Assembly: GCF_041379765.1 (NCBI RefSeq)
Contig: NZ_CP166919.1
Coordinates: forward strand, 1,426,001-1,490,000
Origin: Thalassotalea sp. Sam97
GTDB lineage: Bacteria; Pseudomonadota; Gammaproteobacteria; Enterobacterales; Alteromonadaceae
Reading direction: 5' to 3'
Length of the DNA stretch: 64,000 nt
Shown here: positions 54,085 to 62,505 of the stretch, piece after piece
How positions within the stretch are numbered: the stretch's first letter is position 1
Layout: each line of letters begins with the position of its first letter
Notes under the pieces: model-generated
What the model was told of the DNA's origin: nothing
Databases searched by the model: none
The model's input: only the letters and a program-made list of their open reading frames with translations
Program-made: the position numbers and the translations under genes

Positions 54085-54888
54085 ATGACATCCGTAGTGA
54101 TAACTGGTAGTACCCGTGGCATCGGCCTCGGTTTAGCGGAAAACTTTCTAAAGCGAGGGTGCCAAGTGGTGATTAGCTCCCGCCATCAAAACGATGTGGA
54201 TAACGTCGTTTATCGACTTGGCCAGACGTTTGGTGATCAGCAAGTTACCGGAAAGGCGTGCGATATTTGTGATGCAGGGCAGCTTAGTGCGCTTTGGGAG
54301 CATGCTAAAGATAAATTCAATGGTGTGGATATTTGGATCAATAACGCCGGTATGAGTATTTCAAGAGCACCACTTGTCGAGCAATCGGCTGACGATCTCA
54401 CGCATATCGTACAAACCAATTTTACCGGGGCGCTGCTGGCGAGTCATGTTGCCCTTAAAGGTATGCAAAAACAAGGATTTGGTCAGCTTTGGAATATGGA
54501 AGGCTTTGGCTCAAATGACGCGACGCAAGCCGGTATGACGGCATATGGTGCAACCAAACGTGCGGTGCGTTATTTAAATAAGTCGCTGCAAAAAGAAATC
54601 AAAGGTACAGCACTGCAAGTCAACACATTAAGCCCAGGTATTGTTATTACCGACTTACTTATTGGCGATTATGATACCCAATCTCAAGCGTGGCACAAAG
54701 CAAAGAAAATCTTCAATATTTTGGGGGATAAAGTCGATACCGTCACGCCATGGCTGGTTGATGGCGTTCTTAAAGCCAACAAAAGTGGCAGTAAAGTCGT
54801 TTGGTTAACGACGGGTAAGGCGTTTCGTCGATTTTTAACCGCGGGATTTAATAAGCGCGATTTATTTGTCGATATTGAAGGGGTCTGA
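54085..54888 (+). CDS. SDR resembling chlorophyll(ide) b reductase (NYC1/NOL-like)
   Basis: The product is 267 aa, a classical SDR: VITGSTRGIGLG (residues 5-16), WINNAG (84-89), and Tyr154/Lys158 in TAYGATKRA. In place of the common NISS strand it has LWNMEGFGSND (S143 catalytic), and further on SPGIVITDLLIG. From memory, plant NOL and NYC1 read FNMDGAGSGG and SPGMVLTELL at these places, and also share ITGSTRG and INIWINNAG. The likeness is specific, not just family-wide. NYC1/NOL reduce the 7-formyl group of chlorophyll b. In this cluster it may reduce a tetrapyrrole or another bulky carbonyl (inference). Confidence 0.8.
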   Translation: MTSVVITGSTRGIGLGLAENFLKRGCQVVISSRHQNDVDNVVYRLGQTFGDQQVTGKACDICDAGQLSALWEHAKDKFNGVDIWINNAGMSISRAPLVEQSADDLTHIVQTNFTGALLASHVALKGMQKQGFGQLWNMEGFGSNDATQAGMTAYGATKRAVRYLNKSLQKEIKGTALQVNTLSPGIVITDLLIGDYDTQSQAWHKAKKIFNILGDKVDTVTPWLVDGVLKANKSGSKVVWLTTGKAFRRFLTAGFNKRDLFVDIEGV

Positions 54889-54893
54889 TCAAA

Positions 54894-54934
54894 ATACTAA
54901 CCTATCACCGAACGTTAAGGTGATAGGTTAGTAT
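54894..54934. terminator. Perfect 16-bp hairpin between SDR and MFS genes
   Basis: ATACTAACCTATCACC (54894-54909) pairs fully with GGTGATAGGTTAGTAT (54919-54934) around a 9-nt loop. It starts 6 nt after the SDR stop, with no T tract. It probably ends or protects the SDR mRNA. Confidence 0.65.
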
Positions 54935-54991
54935 GTCAACGACTAAGCTTGTTGACCATAGAAATTAACCACAGCGCATTTACCACAGTTG

Positions 54992-56317
54992 TTAGGCACT
55001 GGCTTGAATGGCTTCAGCATTTTTGGCCAGTGTCGCTGATATTTTACTTTTTGCAAGACAGCCCCAAATAAACACTGCTAACGCACATAGACCAATAAAT
55101 ACAAACGGCCCTGATTCATTCCAGTGATCAAATAAATAACCACCGATAATACTGGAGACTAAAATACCAATCGCGCCACTTAAATTAAAAATACCGATCA
55201 CGGCACCTCGATTTTTCGTTGTGGTTTGCTCAGCAATCAACACCCCAGAGGTAATGATACCGCCAATTTCACTTAGGCCAATGATAACAACGACAACCAT
55301 CATAGCTGGGCCAAATGGATCACTAATAAAATAGGTGGATGTATAGCCAATAAAGGAAATAAATAAGGCGATCAGCAAGGCCGTAACCCGATTTATTTTA
55401 TCCGTCAGAATGCCAAAAAACGGTGCGCCTAGCAATGCACAGCCTTGGGCTATAGCGACGACAATGCCGGCTTTTTTAAGGGCCTCCGAGGCACTCATAC
55501 CGACTTCCGCGGTACCATAATTTGAAAGCCATAAGGTCATAAATGCCCCGACAATGGTTAAGTTTGCTCGAGACACAAACGATGCGGCATAAGCCAAGGC
55601 GATACCTTGATCTTTGGCGGCTTTGATCCCTTCTATTGCTTTCTTCACGGTACTGTCATTGTGCGCTATCTCATTTTTGACGTGAGATTTTAAGCCAAGC
55701 CAGCTGATGATGGCGATAACAAACGCAATACCAGCGGCAAGCTGGTAGGTTGTTATGCCGGCATCGACGGCCGACATGCCTTGATTTTGAAAGATTTCGG
55801 GCAACCTTAACAGCACAAACAGGGCGGTTACTGCGCCGATACCATTACACATCCCTTGAATGCCGGCTGCTTTACCGCGACTTTTATTTTGCGCATAATC
55901 AGCAACCAAGGTCACAATCATGCAAGTCGCTGCGGCGATACCTACGCCATAGATGCATCGGTAGATGACCAATTGTGTCACCGAGTCAGCATGCGGGTAT
56001 AGGTACAAGGCGATGGCGATTAAGGTAAAACCTATCGACATAATAACTTTGCGACCCACTTTATCAGATAACGCGCCCCATAGGCCAACCGTGATGATAA
56101 TCGCGATTTCACCCCAAAAATTAAGCGTTCCGGTTACGATGCCATGTTCCGATTTGTCAATATTCATGATTTCGGTGTACAGATATGGCTGAAACGCATT
56201 AATAAACGTACCTAATAAAATCGTTGCCACACACGTGATATAGAAGGTTGACATATTCCAGCCACTGACCCCTTCATGGGTATAAATACCGAGGTATTTT
56301 TTTTGTTTGCTGTTCAT
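54992..56317 (-). CDS. Major facilitator superfamily transporter
   Basis: The product is 441 aa with 12 predicted membrane helices. The MFS A-like motif is present after helix 2 (GALSDKVGRKVIMSIG) and repeated in weaker form after helix 8 (GILTDKINRVTALLIAL). The helix-5 region is GKAAGIQGMCNGIGAVTAL. It is a secondary transporter, probably the uptake or export route for the compound handled by the surrounding catabolic genes. It is downstream of a membrane protein gene (10-nt gap) in one operon. Confidence 0.85.
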   Translation of the reverse strand: MNSKQKKYLGIYTHEGVSGWNMSTFYITCVATILLGTFINAFQPYLYTEIMNIDKSEHGIVTGTLNFWGEIAIIITVGLWGALSDKVGRKVIMSIGFTLIAIALYLYPHADSVTQLVIYRCIYGVGIAAATCMIVTLVADYAQNKSRGKAAGIQGMCNGIGAVTALFVLLRLPEIFQNQGMSAVDAGITTYQLAAGIAFVIAIISWLGLKSHVKNEIAHNDSTVKKAIEGIKAAKDQGIALAYAASFVSRANLTIVGAFMTLWLSNYGTAEVGMSASEALKKAGIVVAIAQGCALLGAPFFGILTDKINRVTALLIALFISFIGYTSTYFISDPFGPAMMVVVVIIGLSEIGGIITSGVLIAEQTTTKNRGAVIGIFNLSGAIGILVSSIIGGYLFDHWNESGPFVFIGLCALAVFIWGCLAKSKISATLAKNAEAIQASA

Positions 56318-56326
56318 TTGTGATCC

Positions 56327-57022
56327 TTAATTGGTATTCATGGCGGGCGTGGACGATGTCTCGGTCGCGCTTTTAAACAGTAGATAACCGGCGATGGCCC
56401 ATGCGCCTTGCGTGGCCGCATTAACGATTTCTTCTATCCACTGCATGGCTTCACTTTGATCGCCGGTTCGGGCTAGGCCTGACATGGCGAAGACACCAAT
56501 GATATTGAGAATAAAAAATAACCCGGCAGCAAGGTTTCCAACATCAAAACTGTGTTTAGCGGCATGAAAAGTAAAGACGCAATTGGCGATGGTTAATGGT
56601 AACAGCAGGACTAAAAACCATAAGCGTTGCTCTGGGAACGACATAGCTAAATACAGCGAAATACTGGCAAATAACAGGATTATACTTGCAGGACATCGCC
56701 ATGCGGTCGGTTTAACCGGATCGTCTCTATATTGGCGTCGATAGACCCACATACAAAATGCCAGTAGCACAAAACCGGGGGTCATGAGTACAAATAACGC
56801 ATTATTTAAGACACTAATGTGCACATCATTTAAGGCAATAATGAGTTTCCATGTCGCTTTGCAAAGTCCTGCAGAGATGATCAGCAAGGCTGCCGTTACC
56901 ACGAGTTTAGGGTAAGCAAAATCACCTTGGTTAATGACTCTGACGATAAAATATAGCCCAGTCGCAGACAAGATAATGGGTACATAATCGAACACAGCCA
57001 GCGCAACACTGTATTGGTACAT
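56327..57022 (-). CDS. Multi-pass membrane protein of unknown function
   Basis: The product is 231 aa from ATG 57022, with GAGGA upstream; the track-length form from 57100 has no ribosome binding site. I count about seven hydrophobic helices, with PGFVLLAFCMWVYRRQYRD in the middle and a Thr/Ser/Pro-rich tail. I do not recognise a family. It is co-transcribed with the MFS transporter and shares a divergent promoter region with the nitrilase operon. Confidence 0.65.
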   Translation of the reverse strand: MYQYSVALAVFDYVPIILSATGLYFIVRVINQGDFAYPKLVVTAALLIISAGLCKATWKLIIALNDVHISVLNNALFVLMTPGFVLLAFCMWVYRRQYRDDPVKPTAWRCPASIILLFASISLYLAMSFPEQRLWFLVLLLPLTIANCVFTFHAAKHSFDVGNLAAGLFFILNIIGVFAMSGLARTGDQSEAMQWIEEIVNAATQGAWAIAGYLLFKSATETSSTPAMNTN

Positions 57023-57128
57023 AAAGATGTCCTCAATATTCGTTAACAGTTGATAACACCATAACATCACCTTGGTTGATTTGTTATGTACATATGTCAT
57101 TTTTAAAGATAATTGCCATTGACTAAAA

Positions 57129-57144
57129 GATATAATGTTAATAC
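57129..57144. promoter_or_regulatory. Candidate operator 3 (GATATAATGTTAATAC)
   Basis: This lies in the divergent region between the membrane protein and nitrilase genes. It shares GATATAA and a following T.A with the sites at 51796 and 53944. It includes a possible -10 hexamer TATAAT. Confidence 0.45.
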
Positions 57145-57257
57145 TTTAAGTCAATGGTTTTGTGTTTATTTAACTGACAAACTTAGCAAATATCGACACA
57201 GTGGTTCAGTACATTTAAGATTTTGATTTGCATTAAGTTTTATATGGTGAGGTTTTT

Positions 57258-58934
57258 ATGGTGAGAGTCGCTGCGGCACAATATGCGGTTACTAATGACG
57301 TAGTTGCGAACCTTAAAAATAGTGTTCGTATGATCGAAAAGGCGGGCAAATGCGAGCCGGATCTGATTGTTTTACCGGAATTTGCCAACCACAATTCATG
57401 GTATGACAACGCTGAGCACTGTTATCAAGTGGCGATTGACTTAGAGGGGGATTTTGCCCAGCAAATCGCCCAAGCAGCGCAGCGAGTAAGCGCCTATGTG
57501 GTCATAAATTGTACCGTTCGACGAGACGGTGGCGACGTAACCGGAACCAGCTTATTGTTTACACCCGATGGGCAAATGATTGGCGAAAACGATAAACAAG
57601 TTTTAATAGGCCATGAAAATGACTTTCTTGTAAAAGCACGCAAACCAGGACCAATCATAGAAACCCCCATCGGCCGTTTGGCGATGTACTCATGCATGGA
57701 TGGCGTAATTAATGAAACCCCTCGGGGATTAGCACTGCGCGGAGCACAAATACTGTGTAATTCTCTTAATTCCTTCGCATTAGATGAAGGTTCGTTGCAC
57801 ATTCCCGTTCGAGCAGCGGAAAATAAAGTGTTTGTTGTAGCAGCCAACAAAGTCGGTCCGCTAATTCCACAAGACATGTTAGAGGCCGTGGCCGAAGGGA
57901 TTAATATTCCCGTTGAATTTTTATCGGGTGCAGGAGAGTCGCAAATTGTTGCGCCAAATGGCGATGTGCTAGCCAAAGCAGGTCAAGGCGAACAAGTGAT
58001 TTGGGCAGATATTGATCCAAGCCTTGCCGATATCAAACTGCGTCCTGATGGAACCCATATTTTCAGCAGTCGTCGCAGTGAATTGTATCAATCATTAGGG
58101 GAAAACCCGGACTCTCAATCCTTTCCCACTTTTCAAGGGGCTGATGATGTATTGGTAAGCGCATTGGCCGTCACCGACCTAGGTGATGCGTTAACGCAAA
58201 TTAACTTAAGCATTGAACATGGGGCAAAATTGATCACCTTGCCCGAATTGTTTTGGCAGAAAGATGCGCCACCTGATGTGCTCGCGATGCAAAGTACAGG
58301 GGTAGTTGATGCGATCAAGCAAAGTTGCCCGACTGATGTCTATATTGCTTTAAGTATTATTGTAAATACAGAGCAAGGTTATCAGCATCAGGGGATTATC
58401 ATTAATGACGATAGGGTTGTTTTGCGTCAAGCACAAGTGCATGGTTCAAACCGTCTCGCCTATAGCCCATTAGCCTCTGAATTTGAGGTGCTAGACAGTC
58501 CCTATGGCAAGTTGGCACTAATACTTGAAGATGATGCCATTTATCCTGAAAGTTTTCGACTAATTGCTATGCAAGGCGCACAAGTGGTTTTCGCCCCGAT
58601 TAATTTGCAAGAAGCTTGGCAAGCAAATACTGGCATCATTGAGCGTGCATCTGAAAACAGAGTAAACATTATTGCGGCCAGTCCAAAGCCGCAAGATTGT
58701 TTAATTTGCAGCTTACAGAAAGATTTCACCATCATGACACCGTGGCAAGATCGACAGTTTGATGGTTTATTAAGTCAATGCAATGTCCATACATCGCCAT
58801 TGGTACCACTGCTTGCCACGATTTATCCGCGAGCGGCGGAGAATAAAATCGTTTCCCATCAAACTCATCTTATTAACAGTCGCCCATGGCAATTAATGTC
58901 AGCCATGTTAAGCCCCAAGACAGAGCAAAGGTAA
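57258..58934 (+). CDS. Tandem-domain nitrilase-superfamily hydrolase, second domain degenerate
   Basis: The product is 558 aa, twice the usual carbon-nitrogen hydrolase length. Domain 1 (1-265) keeps the Glu-Lys-Cys triad: E41 in VLPEFANHN, K113 in GENDKQVLIG and C146 in MYSCMDGVINETPRG. Domain 2 (about 295-545) keeps E330 in TLPELFW. It has lost the Lys (RQAQVHG) and the Cys, where LILEDDAIYPES aligns with MYSCMDG. It should hydrolyse an amide or nitrile with domain 1 only. It opens the run nitrilase, RCCR-like, ACAD-like, ALDH, ALDH with gaps of 3 to 80 nt. Confidence 0.85.
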   Translation: MVRVAAAQYAVTNDVVANLKNSVRMIEKAGKCEPDLIVLPEFANHNSWYDNAEHCYQVAIDLEGDFAQQIAQAAQRVSAYVVINCTVRRDGGDVTGTSLLFTPDGQMIGENDKQVLIGHENDFLVKARKPGPIIETPIGRLAMYSCMDGVINETPRGLALRGAQILCNSLNSFALDEGSLHIPVRAAENKVFVVAANKVGPLIPQDMLEAVAEGINIPVEFLSGAGESQIVAPNGDVLAKAGQGEQVIWADIDPSLADIKLRPDGTHIFSSRRSELYQSLGENPDSQSFPTFQGADDVLVSALAVTDLGDALTQINLSIEHGAKLITLPELFWQKDAPPDVLAMQSTGVVDAIKQSCPTDVYIALSIIVNTEQGYQHQGIIINDDRVVLRQAQVHGSNRLAYSPLASEFEVLDSPYGKLALILEDDAIYPESFRLIAMQGAQVVFAPINLQEAWQANTGIIERASENRVNIIAASPKPQDCLICSLQKDFTIMTPWQDRQFDGLLSQCNVHTSPLVPLLATIYPRAAENKIVSHQTHLINSRPWQLMSAMLSPKTEQR

Positions 58935-58937
58935 TTT

Positions 58938-59687
58938 ATGTCATATCAGTCATTAGCTGCCAAATTATCAAACGATACCATTGACAATATTGTCGACCAT
59001 TTTGCGCTTGATGAAATTAAAGGAGCCGACGATGGCCCATACATGAGCTTAGTTTCCCATGCGCCGATGGCCCAAGGCGTGATTGGTCATGTCAGGGTTT
59101 TTGTCGGTAAGCCACTGGAAAAACTGGTGACCTGCTCTATTGTCGTCCCACAAATTATGTTGGACTCGCATATGTTGTTTGCATTTAGTGAATCAGACAC
59201 GGCCATCCCGCATTTCACCTTCGATTCGGTAAAAGCAGGGGAGCATTATGCGTTTCATCTTGATCTTACCCCACGTGTCGATTTGGCAGAATTTACCGAT
59301 TACATGAACAACGTCTATCAGCCACTTACGGACATTTTTAATGCAGCGGAAGCGATTGAAAGCATCACGAGTGCGCAAATTTCACCGCGTCAACGGGCAA
59401 TTATGTCGCCATGGATGCTAGTACATCGTGCTGATGAGGTAGGTTTTAAGGCCTTGGTACCGTATTTAGATGATTATCTAAAGCATTGGTACGCACTGCA
59501 TCGAGAAGGGGTTGCCTGTCCACTAACTAGCGAACGTTTGGCACAGCGAGATAAGGCCAATCGTGCTGCAATTTTTTCGCCAGAAATTGATCCTGTTTGG
59601 CCACGCATCCAAGGCATTATTGGCCCTGATGCTGTAGAACAATTGCGAGCATTACTTAAAGGTGGAGACGTTAACGTTGACGTCTAA
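58938..59687 (+). CDS. RCCR/ferredoxin-dependent bilin reductase-like protein
   Basis: The product is 249 aa without a signal peptide. The pattern IPHFTFDSVKAGEHYAFHLD, then LTPRVDL, SPWMLVHRADE, and AQRDKANRAAIFSPEIDPVW with PRIQG follows, in order and spacing, what I recall of plant red chlorophyll catabolite reductase. There the corresponding segments are NFVVELI, LILDLPHRKDL, SPSLFVRSA and ERRDKSFRRKSI, then FPRMFGEE. The same scaffold is shared by bilin reductases such as PcyA. These reduce open-chain tetrapyrroles with ferredoxin electrons. It lies 3 nt after the nitrilase gene. The function is a hypothesis; a remote unrelated fold is possible. Confidence 0.55.
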   Translation: MSYQSLAAKLSNDTIDNIVDHFALDEIKGADDGPYMSLVSHAPMAQGVIGHVRVFVGKPLEKLVTCSIVVPQIMLDSHMLFAFSESDTAIPHFTFDSVKAGEHYAFHLDLTPRVDLAEFTDYMNNVYQPLTDIFNAAEAIESITSAQISPRQRAIMSPWMLVHRADEVGFKALVPYLDDYLKHWYALHREGVACPLTSERLAQRDKANRAAIFSPEIDPVWPRIQGIIGPDAVEQLRALLKGGDVNVDV

Positions 59688-59767
59688 CAAATACAAGGCA
59701 GTTGCTGTTACGAGCTGTTGAAGCCAGGTGGTTCGAGCACCTAGCGAGGCAAAATCGAGGAGAAACT

Positions 59768-61039
59768 ATGAAATACACCGGTGAATATTTTGTTGAAGGT
59801 ATGAGCGAGGCAGAACGCAGTCGTGCTGAGCGGGTCGAATCGGTTTTGAGCACCATAAAAGACGCATCCGCAGAAGTTGATCGTCGCGGTGAGTTTTGTA
59901 CAGACCACATCGGTACCCTAGCTGACGCGGGTTTACTTGGTTTGATCATACCCGAGCAGTATGGCGGTTTAGGCGGTGGACTTAGAGATCTTGCCGCCGC
60001 AACATTTGCCTTAGGCACGGTATGCCCTTCAACCGCATTGACGTATTTTTTTCATTGTTCTTCGGCCTCAAGGGGCTTGTTAGCACTTGAAGCGATAGAG
60101 CAAGGCTTGTTTAGCCAAGAGGAAATACCTCAGGTAAAAGCCTTTGCCGAAAAAGTACTGACTACGATGGGCCGTGATGGCCAGTGGTTGGCTAACTTTG
60201 CTTCTGAGTCGGTGAAATCAGAGCAAGCCGCAATTACCATATCTACCAAAGCAAAAGCTGTTGAAGGTGGCTATTTATTGACTGGTGTAAAGTCGTTCGG
60301 GTGTGCAACGGGAGTTGCCGACCAATATTTGGTGACCGCAAGTTTAGATGGCTATGATGATGCCAGTGGCTTATCGACTTTTTTTGTACGTCGAGATGCG
60401 CCAGGTGTTAGTGAACGACAAAAATGGGATGCAATTGGCATGCGAGGTACGGCAACACATGGGCTTATTCTTGACGACGTATTTGTTGCGCATGAGGATG
60501 CGCTTACGATCCCGTCGGCGTTTGTGCGGTGTATGCAAATGAGTCGAGGCAGTTTTGTTGGTAATCAATTGGCGGGCATCGCGGTGTATTTGGGACAAGC
60601 ATTTGCGATTTATCAAACCACTTTATCTACGCTTACCCAGAGTAAATTTGGGGATAGCGACAAAAGCATCGCTTCATCACCAATGCATCAACAGCTCATC
60701 GGTGAAATGCTGTGTGATTTAGAAACCGCGATGCTGTGGTTGCGCCGTCAGCTAGAACTTGAAAGCAGTGAGCAGGATATCTTACCGAAAATGGAGGTCG
60801 TCAAGCGCTGGCGTTTGTGCAAAGGGCAAGTGTCCGAATATGGTTTTAAGGTAGCGGTGAACGCACTTAAATGCACCGGTACCAGTGGTACCGGATTTTC
60901 ACAGCCTAGTGCCCGAGGTTTACGCGATATGGCCATGGCCTTGGTGCAAGCATTTCCGGCTGAGCGTGGGCGATTGATGGCCGCACAAATGGAAGTGGAA
61001 GGGGCTGAGCAGCATCAATTTGGCGTGGCTAAGTCGTGA
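59768..61039 (+). CDS. Acyl-CoA dehydrogenase-like flavoprotein (dehydrogenase or group D monooxygenase)
   Basis: The product is 423 aa from ATG 59768 behind GAGGAGA. It has the ACAD N-terminal helical domain (LADAGLLGLIIPEQYGGLGG), a middle FAD domain (GVKSFGCATGVADQYLV, WDAIGMRGTATHGLILDD) and a C-terminal helical domain. The IYEGT catalytic segment is missing (ALKCTGTSGTGF instead). Relatives of this kind include flavin-dependent monooxygenases fed by a separate flavin reductase, and one is encoded at 48516-49010. An ordinary acyl-CoA dehydrogenase with a displaced base remains possible. Confidence 0.75.
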   Translation: MKYTGEYFVEGMSEAERSRAERVESVLSTIKDASAEVDRRGEFCTDHIGTLADAGLLGLIIPEQYGGLGGGLRDLAAATFALGTVCPSTALTYFFHCSSASRGLLALEAIEQGLFSQEEIPQVKAFAEKVLTTMGRDGQWLANFASESVKSEQAAITISTKAKAVEGGYLLTGVKSFGCATGVADQYLVTASLDGYDDASGLSTFFVRRDAPGVSERQKWDAIGMRGTATHGLILDDVFVAHEDALTIPSAFVRCMQMSRGSFVGNQLAGIAVYLGQAFAIYQTTLSTLTQSKFGDSDKSIASSPMHQQLIGEMLCDLETAMLWLRRQLELESSEQDILPKMEVVKRWRLCKGQVSEYGFKVAVNALKCTGTSGTGFSQPSARGLRDMAMALVQAFPAERGRLMAAQMEVEGAEQHQFGVAKS

Positions 61040-61059
61040 GCAGTGCGAAGGATGTTTTG

Positions 61060-62505
61060 ATGAGTTACCAATTTGCAGAGCAACGCCTCTATATTGGCGA
61101 TGATTGGCACAAACCTGCTCGGATACTCCCGCAAATGCTTAATGACGCGAATACCGGCGCTGAATTAATGCCTCAGTGTGCAGCAAGCGATGAGCAAATA
61201 GAGGTGGCCGTTCAGTCGGCAAAAAACAGTTTTGATACTGGTGTATGGCCTGCGCTAAGTTATCACCAGCGAGCTGATTACCTCGACAAAATTGCAGATA
61301 ATATGCTCGACAAAGAGATGGACATCGCCATGGCTGACAGCATTCAAACCGGTGTCATACTGGCACTCACTCGCCAATTTGCCAAAGTGTGTTCATTAAG
61401 TTTTCGCCATGCAGCTAAGCTGTTACGAGAATTACCAGAGCAACAAGAAATGGCTGGCGAGCGCGGCAAAATTGTTGTTGAACGTTTACCTCTTGGTGTT
61501 GCGGGCATTATTGCACCATGGAATGCGCCATCCGGTATTGCCTGCCATAAGCTCGCCAGTGCGCTGGCAGCTGGCTGTAGTGTTGTATACAAACCGTCTG
61601 AGTGGACCACAGCCAGTGCGCAATATATCAGCGAGGCGATTATTGATGCAAATCTCCCCAAAGGGGTCTTTCAATTATTGCTTGGTGATGGAAGTGTGGG
61701 TGAAAAAATTGTTGCCCATCAATATATCTCAGCCGTGTCGTTTACAGGTGGTGCCGTTGGTGGCGAACATGTTGGACGAATTTGTGGTCAACAGATCAAA
61801 CCGGCGCAACTCGAGCTTGGTGGTAACAACGCGCTGGTGATACTGGCAAGTGCTGATCTTGACGCCGCGGCTGAAGGGGTTGTTACAGGTTTAACGACGA
61901 TGAACGCTCAATGGTGTCGAGCCGTTGGACGCATCATTGTTGATGCCTCGGTCAAAACTGAATTGATGGATAAGATCAAACAACGCTTGGCCCATATTCG
62001 TCTTGGTCACGCACTAGATAGTGACTCACACATGGGACCTTTGGTACATCAAGGACACTGGCAGCATATTCGAGACCAGGTGCAATACTATCAGCAACAA
62101 GGTGGTAACGTGGTGCAAATGACGTCACTACCGGATGATGAGGAGCTTGTGGGTGGGTGGTTTTTCCCGCCGACGCTAATTGAGGGATTAACCCCTGAGC
62201 TAACGTTACAAGAAACATTTGGTCCTGTCGCCACGGTGCACACCTTTACGTCGCTGGAGCAAGCGATAGCTATGGCCAATCAAACCAACTATGGACTGGC
62301 AGCTTATGTGTTCGGCGAAGAATCACACGCATGGGATGTTGCCCGCCGTGTTATCGCCGGCGTTGTAAAAATAAATAACGTTAGCTTGTTTGCATTACGT
62401 GCGGACTTACCGCGAGCAGCTTGGCGTCAAAGTGGTCTGGGTGATGAAGGGATCCGTGAAACGTTCGAATTTTTTCGGGGCACGCGGGTGACAGGGGTGG
62501 GCTAA
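61060..62505 (+). CDS. Aldehyde dehydrogenase (island copy 1)
   Basis: The product is 481 aa from ATG 61060, with AAGGA 7 nt upstream. It has the ALDH fold with GVAGIIAPWNAPSGIA, the general base in QLELGGNNALVIL, the catalytic Cys in TMNAQWCRAVGRIIV and the end LGDEGIRETFEFF. It overlaps the next ALDH by one base (TAATG). Two different ALDHs in tandem suggest two aldehydes, or a heteromer, in the pathway. The substrate is unknown. Confidence 0.85.
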   Translation: MSYQFAEQRLYIGDDWHKPARILPQMLNDANTGAELMPQCAASDEQIEVAVQSAKNSFDTGVWPALSYHQRADYLDKIADNMLDKEMDIAMADSIQTGVILALTRQFAKVCSLSFRHAAKLLRELPEQQEMAGERGKIVVERLPLGVAGIIAPWNAPSGIACHKLASALAAGCSVVYKPSEWTTASAQYISEAIIDANLPKGVFQLLLGDGSVGEKIVAHQYISAVSFTGGAVGGEHVGRICGQQIKPAQLELGGNNALVILASADLDAAAEGVVTGLTTMNAQWCRAVGRIIVDASVKTELMDKIKQRLAHIRLGHALDSDSHMGPLVHQGHWQHIRDQVQYYQQQGGNVVQMTSLPDDEELVGGWFFPPTLIEGLTPELTLQETFGPVATVHTFTSLEQAIAMANQTNYGLAAYVFGEESHAWDVARRVIAGVVKINNVSLFALRADLPRAAWRQSGLGDEGIRETFEFFRGTRVTGVG

